DNA of 47,684 nt. It comes from Acidimicrobiia bacterium (GTDB lineage Bacteria; Actinomycetota; Acidimicrobiia; IMCC26256; JADLDD01). Location: contig JADLDD010000024.1 of NCBI GenBank assembly GCA_020846855.1, positions 1-47,684 of the forward strand, in the 5' to 3' direction. Within the stretch, counting starts at the first letter, position 1, and every line of letters begins with the position of its first letter. Position numbers and translations under genes: made by a program. Under the pieces are notes generated by a model. That model was not told the origin of the DNA and searched no databases. It saw only the letters and a list, made by a program, of their open reading frames with translations. This document shows, one piece after another, positions 19,796 to 27,832 of this stretch.

Positions 19796-21361
19796 GTGGA
19801 GCCCCCCCGACGCGACCCCGGAGCGCCGCCGCGCGAGGGCGCGTTGAGGCAGTTCTTCGACAGCGCGGTCCTCGGCATCCCGCCGGCGATGATCCTCATG
19901 GCCTTCGCGGTGGGGATCATCGGCGGCCTGGTGGGGGCCGGCTACCTGTGGGCCCTCCACTTCCTCCAGAACTGGCTCTGGCCGACCAACTGGGAGGGAG
20001 CGATCGGCTTCGCGGTCCTCGGTGGTGCCGGCCTGTTCGTGACCGTCGTGACCCGGGTGTTCGGCCGGTTCGGCGACGTCGAGCTGCTGGTCGACAACAT
20101 CCACGTGTCGGGCGGGGCCCCGAGCGTCCGGGCGCTCCGGTCCCTCATCCCCACGTCGCTGGTCTGCATCGCCGCCGGAGGCGGGGCCGGGCCCGAGGCC
20201 CCGCTCGTCACCACCACCGGGACGCTGGCCGGCTGGTTCGCCCGCAAGCGGCACCTCGCGGTCGTCGACACCCGCAGCCTCACGATCGCCGGCATGGCGG
20301 CCGGTTTCACCGTCCTGTTCGGAGCTCCGCTCGGCTCCGCGCTGTTCTCGCTCGAGCTCCTGCACCGCCGGGGACTCCAGTACTACGAGGCCCTGATCCC
20401 GTCGATCATCGGCGCGCTCAGCGGTTACGCGATCTACGTCGTGGTCACGGCGGGCACCGGGCTCGCGCCCGTGTGGAACCTCGACATCCCGGCGCGGCTC
20501 CATGCCGCCGACCTCGGTTGGGCGGTCGCGGCCGGCATCGTGGGCGCGATCGTGGCCGTGGTCTTCACCTACCTGAACCTCTTGCTCAGGCGTGTGTTCC
20601 GGCGCCTGCACCGGGAGGTGCGCCCGCTGGCGGGCGGGCTGATCCTGGCCGGCCTCGGGCTCTGGTCCGGCTACGCCCTCACCTTCGGCGAGGCTCAGAC
20701 GACCGAGGTGATCGGGCTCACGAAGGTCACGGCCGGCGCGCTGGCCGTCGCGGCCGTCGCCAAGCTGCTCGGGACGTCGGTCACGATCTCTTCGGGATGG
20801 CCCGGCGGCTTCATCATCCCGCTGTTCTTCATGGGGGAGAACCTCGGGCGGGCGTCGCACCTGCTGTTCCCGTCGGTCACCGAGGCCGTCATGGTCGCCG
20901 CCCTCATGGCCGCGATCAACTGCGGCGTGACCAAGACGCCCCTCGGCTCGACCCTCGTGGTGACCGAGATGGCCGGTTTCCGGCTTCTTCCCACCACGAT
21001 GATCGCCTCGCTCGTGGCCTTCCTGCTCACGAGCCACGTGGGCCTGATCGAGAGTCAGCGGGAGCGCCAGAGCACCCTCGACGAGAACGGCGGTGGACCC
21101 CACGGGTTGCTGGGCGACGCCACGCCGGCGACCCGGCCGGCCGACACGGCGCCGGCCGTGCACGGCGCGGAGAACGCCAACGGCTCCGAGCCGTCGGCCT
21201 CCACGGGACCGCCCGACGGCTCCGGCCCGCCGGCCGAGCGCCGGGTGGCCGACACACCCGGAGCGGGACCGACCACCGGCTTGAGCGGCACCGGCGGGGC
21301 CGGCGGGACCGGCGGGACCGTGGGACCGCCGAGGAACCTCACCCCGGCCGATCCCGACTGA
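19796..21361 (+). CDS. ClC family chloride channel/antiporter
   Basis: AAGGGAGPEAPLVTTTGTLAGW, ITISSGWPGGFIIPLFFMGENLGR, INCGVTKTPLGSTLVVTEMAGF. Confidence 0.95.
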   Translation: MEPPRRDPGAPPREGALRQFFDSAVLGIPPAMILMAFAVGIIGGLVGAGYLWALHFLQNWLWPTNWEGAIGFAVLGGAGLFVTVVTRVFGRFGDVELLVDNIHVSGGAPSVRALRSLIPTSLVCIAAGGGAGPEAPLVTTTGTLAGWFARKRHLAVVDTRSLTIAGMAAGFTVLFGAPLGSALFSLELLHRRGLQYYEALIPSIIGALSGYAIYVVVTAGTGLAPVWNLDIPARLHAADLGWAVAAGIVGAIVAVVFTYLNLLLRRVFRRLHREVRPLAGGLILAGLGLWSGYALTFGEAQTTEVIGLTKVTAGALAVAAVAKLLGTSVTISSGWPGGFIIPLFFMGENLGRASHLLFPSVTEAVMVAALMAAINCGVTKTPLGSTLVVTEMAGFRLLPTTMIASLVAFLLTSHVGLIESQRERQSTLDENGGGPHGLLGDATPATRPADTAPAVHGAENANGSEPSASTGPPDGSGPPAERRVADTPGAGPTTGLSGTGGAGGTGGTVGPPRNLTPADPD

Positions 21362-21442
21362 GCGGGCCGACCTGAGCGGGCCGACCTGAGCGGGCCGACC
21401 GGCGGGCGCCGACCTGAGCGGGCCGGCCGGCGGGCGCCGGGT
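21359..21442. repeat. Imperfect 14-bp tandem repeat (TGAGCGGGCCGACC), about 6 units
   Basis: TGAGCGGGCCGACC x3, GGCGGGCGCCGACC, TGAGCGGGCCGGCC, GGCGGGCGCCGGGT. Confidence 0.9.
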
Positions 21443-22284
21443 CAGGCGAGGCCCAGGGCCCGGAGCATCGACGTGGGGATGCCGTCGTCGCCCCCCGCGA
21501 GCATGGCCGCCTTCTCGACGTTGATGGCGTCGCGGTCGCGCTCGATCCAGGCGTCCCACGGGCCGGGCCCGAGCCGCGCCGGGTCGCCGTCGGCGTCCAC
21601 GCAGGCCCGCAGGTAGTCCTGGAGCCGGCGCACGTCGAGTTCCCCGCCCACCGGGCCGTGACCGGGGACGACGATCGACCCGAGGTCGGCCACGGCGTCG
21701 AGCACGTCGGCCCAGGCCGCGGGGTCGCCCTGGAACGCGAGGGGGGTCACCCCGAAGAAGCACAGGTCGCCCGCGAAGACCACGTCGGCGTCGTCGACGA
21801 CGACCACCAGGTCGCCCGGCGTGTGCCCCAGCGCGGGGAGCACCTCCACCCTGGGGGTCAGCTGCGCGTTGTCGGCCACCTCGTGGCTCACCGGCCGGGT
21901 CCCGATCTCGGCCAGGTCGTCGAACTCCTCGGCGAAGGCCGGCATGAAGGCCTTGTACGCGTCGATCGGCATCGGCTGGTCGAGCATCTCGCTGGTGAAG
22001 GGGCTGCCGTAGATCGCGGCGTTGCGAAAGGCGCGCGTCCCGCCGACGTGGTCGACGTGGGCGTGGGTGAGCACCACCCGGCGGACGGGGGAATCCAGCG
22101 CGTCGACGGCCGCGGCCAGAGGCTCCCACTGCGACCGGACCATCAGCGTGTCGACGAGCGTCAGCCCGTCGTCGTCGACGATCACCCCCGCGTTGCTGAT
22201 CCCCGACCCGCCGCCCGGCTGTAGCCATGCGAAGACGCCGGGCGCGATCTCCTCGAGCCGGGCGCTCGTGGGGTCTCCGGCCAT
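21442..22284 (-). CDS. MBL fold metallo-hydrolase
   Basis: LTHAHVDHVGGTRAF (HxHxDH), LGHTPGDLVVVVDDADVVFAGDLCFFG, VPGHGPVGG. Confidence 0.95.
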   Translation of the reverse strand: MAGDPTSARLEEIAPGVFAWLQPGGGSGISNAGVIVDDDGLTLVDTLMVRSQWEPLAAAVDALDSPVRRVVLTHAHVDHVGGTRAFRNAAIYGSPFTSEMLDQPMPIDAYKAFMPAFAEEFDDLAEIGTRPVSHEVADNAQLTPRVEVLPALGHTPGDLVVVVDDADVVFAGDLCFFGVTPLAFQGDPAAWADVLDAVADLGSIVVPGHGPVGGELDVRRLQDYLRACVDADGDPARLGPGPWDAWIERDRDAINVEKAAMLAGGDDGIPTSMLRALGLA

Positions 22285-22398
22285 GATCCGACGCTACTCC
22301 CGTCGGGTCGGGGCGGGCGACGGTCCGCCCGGCCGGCCCGGCGGAGGGGAGCGGCGCCCGGTTGGGGTCCGCGCGTGCGCCCCTCTAGCCTGCGGACC

Positions 22399-23346
22399 AT
22401 GTCCGAACGCACCAAGAACCTGCCCCGCCGCTCCTGCCACGCCACGCCCGGTTCGAGCGAGAAGATGCTCGGGAAGGCCCCCGGCCTCGGTGCCGACCAG
22501 GTGTTCCTCGACCTCGAGGACTCCGTCTCCCCGCTCGAGAAGGAGAGCGCCCGGGAGAAGGTCGTCCGCGCGATCAACGAGCAGGACTGGGGCGACACCG
22601 TCCTGTGCGTGCGGGTCAACGCCTGGGACACCCGGTGGACCTACCGCGACGTGATCCACGTGGTCGAGAACGCCTCCGAGCGCCTCGACGAGATCATGCT
22701 GCCCAAGGTCGAGTCGGCGGCCCAGATCCAGGCCCTCGACATGCTCCTGACCCAGATCGAGCAGGCCAACGGGCACACCCGGCGGGTGGGGATCGAGGCC
22801 CAGATCGAGACGGCCCGGGGCCTCATCAACGTGGAGGAGATCTGCGCGGCCTCCGACCGCCTCGAGACGATCATCTTCGGCCCCGCCGACTTCGCCGCGT
22901 CGACGGAGATGCCGGTGCTCACCGGGGGGGTGTCGATCCCCGAGTACCCGGGCGACCACTTCCACTACGTGTTCTCGAAGATCCTCATGGCCGGCCGGGC
23001 CAACGGGCTCCAGGTGATCGACGGGCCGTTCCTCAAGATCCGCGAGCTCGACGCCCTGCGCGAGTACGCGATGCGGACCCGGATCCTCGGCTACGACGGC
23101 AAGTGGTCGTTGCACCCCGACCAGGTCACCGTCATCAACGAGGTCTACACGCCCACCCAGGAGCAGTTCGACCGCGCCTTCGACATCCTCGAGGCCTACG
23201 AGAAGGCGACCCCCGAGGGCGAGCGTCGGGGAGCCGTGATGTTCGGCGACGAGATGATCGACGAGGCCAGCCGCAAGATGGCCCTGAAGTTCGTGACCCG
23301 CGGCGAGCGGGCCGGGATGGCCCGCAGCGCCGGGAGCGGCGACTGA
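22399..23346 (+). CDS. CoA ester lyase, HpcH/HpaI aldolase family (L-malyl-CoA / beta-methylmalyl-CoA lyase-like)
   Basis: ADQVFLDLEDSVSPLEKESAREKVVRAINEQDWGDTVLCVRVNAWDTRWTYRDVIHVVENASERLDEIMLPKVESAAQI, IIFGPADFAAS, GKWSLHPDQVTVINEVYTP. Confidence 0.93.
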   Translation: MSERTKNLPRRSCHATPGSSEKMLGKAPGLGADQVFLDLEDSVSPLEKESAREKVVRAINEQDWGDTVLCVRVNAWDTRWTYRDVIHVVENASERLDEIMLPKVESAAQIQALDMLLTQIEQANGHTRRVGIEAQIETARGLINVEEICAASDRLETIIFGPADFAASTEMPVLTGGVSIPEYPGDHFHYVFSKILMAGRANGLQVIDGPFLKIRELDALREYAMRTRILGYDGKWSLHPDQVTVINEVYTPTQEQFDRAFDILEAYEKATPEGERRGAVMFGDEMIDEASRKMALKFVTRGERAGMARSAGSGD

Positions 23347-23412
23347 CCCACCCGGTAGCCCCGCCGGGCGGCGCGGCGGCGACTCCTCGGCGGCGACTCC
23401 CGGCGGGGCGCC

Positions 23413-24141
23413 TCAGCCGGCGCGGCGGACGAGCACGATCGGGGTCAGCTCGTCGTTCTGGCCCATCGGGTTGTCGAGGAGCACCTCGCGCGCCGTCGCG
23501 GCGTCGACGGGCACGCCGCGGCTGGCGCCCAGCACCTCGACGTTGATGTTGTTGGCGTCGACGATGGCCACCGGGATGCCGGTGGCGTCCTCGAGGGCCT
23601 GGGCGTCGCGGGGCGGATCCGCGGGGCCGATCATGGCGAACTCGTCGAACGGCTTGATGGTCGACGGGTTGAACCCGTCGATCTCGGAGATGCGGTGGCC
23701 GGCGAAGCGCCAGAAGTCGCCGGAGCGACGCAGAACGAACTTGGAGAAGGCCCCCACGATCCCCGCCAGGAGCATGCGGAACCAGCCGGCCTGCATGATC
23801 GCGACCTGCATCTTGGCCGGGTCGGAGAACGCGACGTCGTCGGGGTACTTCCTCGTGCCCTTCACGAGCAGCCGGGCGAGGAGGCCGGGTCGCACGGTGG
23901 AGCGGTGGATCACCCGGCCCTGGGAGATGGTCACGAACTTCTCGCTCACCGCCGCCCAGTCGCCCGGGCGGGCCACCGGCGCCACGTAGCGCTCGAACAC
24001 CGGCTCGAGCGGCTCCTTCACGTGGATCAGGTGGGTGCGCACCGGCCGTCGTTCGTAGGTGGCCCCCCCGACCGTGACCGGCGGCGACGGCCTCGGCTCG
24101 CGGGCGGCGCGCGGCCCCGTGGGGGTGGTCGCCGCGCTCAC
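23413..24141 (-). CDS. Coenzyme F420-0:L-glutamate ligase-like (CofE-type) protein
   Basis: ARPGDWAAVSEKFVTISQGRVIHRSTVRPG, TGIPVAIVDANNINVEVLGASRG; GTG start overlaps asnB stop by 4 nt. Confidence 0.62.
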   Translation of the reverse strand: MSAATTPTGPRAAREPRPSPPVTVGGATYERRPVRTHLIHVKEPLEPVFERYVAPVARPGDWAAVSEKFVTISQGRVIHRSTVRPGLLARLLVKGTRKYPDDVAFSDPAKMQVAIMQAGWFRMLLAGIVGAFSKFVLRRSGDFWRFAGHRISEIDGFNPSTIKPFDEFAMIGPADPPRDAQALEDATGIPVAIVDANNINVEVLGASRGVPVDAATAREVLLDNPMGQNDELTPIVLVRRAG

Positions 24142-25985
24142 GGGGCCAACCGGGCCGGGTCGACGTAGCGCTGCATCCACAGCTCGGTCACGAGGATCCT
24201 CCAGAACGTGAGCCACTCGCCCGGCCCCCCGCCGGCCCAGCGGTCGAACTCGGTGGCGACGCGGTCGGCCTCGAAGAGGCCCCGGCCGCGGAACTCGGGC
24301 GAGCGGAAGACCTCGGCGATGCTCTTGGCCCGGGCCCGGGCCCAGAGCGTCTCGGGGTTGGTGAAGCCGATCTTCGACCGCCGCAGGCGGTTCTTCTCGG
24401 GCATGCGGCCGCGCATGGCCGAGCGGTACACGAAGCGGTTCCAGCCCCGCTTGATCTTCTGGTCGATCGGCAGGGCGAAGATGTGCTCGACGAGCTCGTG
24501 GTCGAGGAACGGCACCCGGGCCTCGATGGAGAACGCCATCGAGTTCTTGTCCTCGTAGCGCAGCAGGTTCGGGGTCGACGTCTCCAGCACGTCGGCGGCG
24601 AGGCGCTCGTTGAGGTTGCGGCTCGGCCGGTAGTCGAGGGCCGCGTGCTTGGTGTGGCCGCCGGTCAGCAGGTCGCGCACCGGCACCGGCTTCTCCCGCC
24701 ACGGCAGGCGGGCCCTGATCTGCTCCGTCCCGTAGCGCCGGTAGAGGTCGAAGCCGCCGACCAGCTCCCGCATCGCCGCGCCCCACCGGCGCTGGTCGAT
24801 GGCGGAGGTCAGGTACGAACGGAAGTACGGGATGTACCCGGCGAGGAGCTCGTCGCCGCCGTTGCCCGAGAGCATCACCTTCACGTGCTCGCCCGCCAGG
24901 CGGTACACGCAGTAGTAGGCGTACGGCGCCGAGGCGATGGTCGGCTCCTCCTGGAACCAGACCCACTCCATGATCTCGTCCCAGAACTCGTCGACCTGCG
25001 GATAGGCGTAGTGCGGCTCGGCACCCGTCCACCGCTCCACCTCGTGGATGAACTCGCTCTCGTCGATCGTCTCGCCCGGGTAGAGGGCCGAGAAGGTGTG
25101 GAGCCGGCCGCCGGTGTGCAGGTCGGTGCCCTGGCGGGCGAGGGCGGCCATGGTGCACACCACCCCGGAGGAGTCGAGGCCCCCGGACAGCGGCACGCCG
25201 ACCGGCACGTCGGAGATGAGGTGGCGGTCGACGACCCGGTCGAAGAGGGCGGCGAACTCCTCGGCGTAGTCGGCGTCGGGACGGCTGGAGGAGAACTCGG
25301 GGTTGACCGCCGGCTCCCAGTAGCGGCGGGTCGCGACGACCTCGCCGCGCCCGTCGGCGCCGGCCCGGACGGTCATCGTGTGGCCGGGCAGGAGCCTCTT
25401 GACGCCGTCGAAGAACGTGTCCTCGGTGTTGTCGTGGACCCGGAAGAGCAGGAAGCGGGCCACGGCGCCCTCGTCGGGACGGCGCGGCACGGCCGGATCC
25501 TGGAAGATCGCCTTGAGCTCGGACGCGAACGCGAAGCGGCCGCCGGCCGTCGTCCAGTAGAGGGGCTTGATCCCGAGGCGGTCGCGGGCGAGGAACAGCT
25601 CCCGGCTCCGGGCGTCCCAGACGGCGAATGCGAACATGCCGGTGAGGTGGTGCACCACGTCTGTGCCCCACTCCTCGTAGCCCCGCAGGATCACCTCGGT
25701 GTCGGAGTGGTCGGTGGAGAAGCGGCGGCCCTTGGCCTCGAGCTCCCGGCGCAGCGAAGGGGCGTTGTAGATCTCGCCGTTGAAGACGAGGGCGAGCGAG
25801 CCGCCGCCGCCGTAGACGGGCTGGTCCCCGCCCTCGGGGTCGACGATCGCCAGGCGGCGCATCCCGATGGAGGCGTGCTCGCCGACCTCGGCCCCCCACC
25901 CGTCGGGCCCCCGGTGCACGATCGAGTCGAGCATCCGTTCGAGGAGGGCCCGATCGGAGCCGATGAACCCGGCGATCCCGCACAT
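24138..25985 (-). CDS. asnB: Asparagine synthase (glutamine-hydrolysing)
   Basis: MCGIAGFIGSDRALLERMLDSIVHRGPDGWG (class II amidotransferase Cys), LVFNGEIYNAPSLRRELEAKGRRFSTDHSDTEVILRGYEEWG, VPLSGGLDSSGVVCTMA, LSGNGGDELLAGY. Confidence 0.96.
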   Translation of the reverse strand: MCGIAGFIGSDRALLERMLDSIVHRGPDGWGAEVGEHASIGMRRLAIVDPEGGDQPVYGGGGSLALVFNGEIYNAPSLRRELEAKGRRFSTDHSDTEVILRGYEEWGTDVVHHLTGMFAFAVWDARSRELFLARDRLGIKPLYWTTAGGRFAFASELKAIFQDPAVPRRPDEGAVARFLLFRVHDNTEDTFFDGVKRLLPGHTMTVRAGADGRGEVVATRRYWEPAVNPEFSSSRPDADYAEEFAALFDRVVDRHLISDVPVGVPLSGGLDSSGVVCTMAALARQGTDLHTGGRLHTFSALYPGETIDESEFIHEVERWTGAEPHYAYPQVDEFWDEIMEWVWFQEEPTIASAPYAYYCVYRLAGEHVKVMLSGNGGDELLAGYIPYFRSYLTSAIDQRRWGAAMRELVGGFDLYRRYGTEQIRARLPWREKPVPVRDLLTGGHTKHAALDYRPSRNLNERLAADVLETSTPNLLRYEDKNSMAFSIEARVPFLDHELVEHIFALPIDQKIKRGWNRFVYRSAMRGRMPEKNRLRRSKIGFTNPETLWARARAKSIAEVFRSPEFRGRGLFEADRVATEFDRWAGGGPGEWLTFWRILVTELWMQRYVDPARLAP

Positions 25986-26145
25986 GACCGCCCCAGCCTA
26001 GGGGTCGCGCTCCTCCACCCCCCGGCCGGGGCCCGCGGCCACCGGGGCCGTTCCCCACGTCACGGCGGGCCGGGTGCTCCGGCGGTGTGGTAGATCACTC
26101 GGGTTCCGAAATCGTGGTTCCCCCGAGTGCCGGGAGGCCGGATCG

Positions 26146-27732
26146 ATGCCCCGAGCGGTGAGCGAGCAGACTCCCGACCTGCCCATGACGATCCCGGCCG
26201 TGCTGGACCGCGCGGCCGCGCTCTTCGGCGACCGCGAGGGGCTGGTGGAGCCGGAGCGCCGCCTCACGTTCGCCGACCTGGCGGCCGAGGTCGACGTCGC
26301 GGCCCGGGCGCTCGTCGCCTCCGGGGTGGAGCGGGGCGACCGGGTCGCGGTCTGGGGGCCGAACATCGGCGAGTGGGTGGTCGCGGCGCTGGCCGTCCAC
26401 CGGGTCGGAGGGGTGCTGGTCACCCTCAACACCCGGTTCAAGGGCGCCGAGGCGGGCCACGTGCTGCGGACGGCCGGGGCGTCGCTGCTGTTCACCGTCA
26501 CCGACTTCCTCGGCACCGACTACGTGGAGCTCCTCGACGGCGTCGACGGCCTGTCGCTGCGGGAGACGATCGCCTTGCGCGGCCCGGTAGGCGGTGGCGC
26601 CACCGCCTGGGCCGAGTTCCTCGCCCGGGCGTCGTCTACCGACCCGGCCGCGACCGCGGCCCGGGCCGCGGCGGTGGTGCCCGCCGACCCCTGCGACATC
26701 CTCTTCACCAGCGGCACCACCGGCGCGCCCAAGGGCGCGGTGCTGGCCCACGGCGCGAGCGTCCGGGCCTACGACGCCTGGTCGAGCGTGGTGGGGCTGC
26801 GACCCGGCGACCGGTACCTCGTGGTGAACCCGTTCTTCCACTCGTTCGGGCTCAAGGCCGGGATCCTCGCCTCCCTCGTGAAGGGGGCCACGATCGTCCC
26901 CCAGCTCACGTTCGACGTGCCCGAGGTGATGCGGCGCATCCCCGAGGAGCGGATCACGATGCTGCCCGGACCGCCGACCATCTACCAGACGATCCTCAAC
27001 GCCCCCGATCTCGCCGAGCACGACCTGTCGTCGCTGCGCCTGGCGGTCACGGGGGCGGCGGCGATACCCGTCGAGCTGATCCGCCGGATGCGCGACGAGC
27101 TCGGCTTCGAGACGGTCGTCACCGGCTACGGCCTCACCGAGGCGACCGGCATCGCCACCATGTGCCGCCACACCGACGACGCCGAGACCATCGCCACCAC
27201 GTCGGGACGGGCGATCCCCGGCGTCGAGGTGGTGGTGGCCGACGAGTCGGGCTCGCCGCGTCCGGCCGGGGAGCCGGGCGAGGTCCTGGTGCGGGGCTAC
27301 AACGTGATGCTCGGCTACCACGGCGATGCCGAGGCCACCGAGAAGGCGATCGACGCCGACGGCTGGCTGCACACCGGCGACATCGGCGTGCTCGACGCCG
27401 CCGGCAACCTCCGCATCACCGATCGGCTGAAGGACATGTTCATCGTCGGCGGGTTCAACGCGTATCCGGCCGAGATCGAGAACGCGATCTCGGCGCACCC
27501 GGCCGTGGCCCAGGTGGCGGTGGTGGGGGTTCCAGACGAGCGGATGGGCGAGGTGGGGATGGCGTTCGTGATCCCCCGCACCGGGGCGGAGGTCGACCCC
27601 GACGAGCTGATCTCGTGGTGCCGCGAGCGGATGGCCAATTACAAGGTGCCCCGCCGGGTCGAGGTGGTGGAGTCGCTGCCCACCAACGCCGGCGGCAAGG
27701 TCCTCAAGTACGAGCTCCGCGCCCGCGCCTGA
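26146..27732 (+). CDS. Fatty acyl-CoA ligase (FadD3-like AMP-binding)
   Basis: ILFTSGTTGAPKGAVLAH, VTGYGLTEATGIATMCR, GWLHTGDIGVLDAAGNLRITDRLKDMFIVGGFNAYPAEIE, TNAGGKVLKYELR. Confidence 0.96.
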   Translation: MPRAVSEQTPDLPMTIPAVLDRAAALFGDREGLVEPERRLTFADLAAEVDVAARALVASGVERGDRVAVWGPNIGEWVVAALAVHRVGGVLVTLNTRFKGAEAGHVLRTAGASLLFTVTDFLGTDYVELLDGVDGLSLRETIALRGPVGGGATAWAEFLARASSTDPAATAARAAAVVPADPCDILFTSGTTGAPKGAVLAHGASVRAYDAWSSVVGLRPGDRYLVVNPFFHSFGLKAGILASLVKGATIVPQLTFDVPEVMRRIPEERITMLPGPPTIYQTILNAPDLAEHDLSSLRLAVTGAAAIPVELIRRMRDELGFETVVTGYGLTEATGIATMCRHTDDAETIATTSGRAIPGVEVVVADESGSPRPAGEPGEVLVRGYNVMLGYHGDAEATEKAIDADGWLHTGDIGVLDAAGNLRITDRLKDMFIVGGFNAYPAEIENAISAHPAVAQVAVVGVPDERMGEVGMAFVIPRTGAEVDPDELISWCRERMANYKVPRRVEVVESLPTNAGGKVLKYELRARA

Positions 27733-27756
27733 CCCCTAGGAGGGGGAGCCCCGCCG

Positions 27757-27804
27757 AGCATGTTGCACTCGACCCCCCTCCGGGGGTGTCGAACGCAACA
27801 TGCT
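27757..27804. repeat. 48-bp palindromic intergenic element, copy B
   Basis: AGCATGTTGC-AC-TCGAC-CCCCCTCCGGGGGT-GTCGA-AC-GCAACATGCT. Confidence 0.95.
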
Positions 27805-27832
27805 GCGGGAGGGGTGGGGGCGTCGCGAGGGC

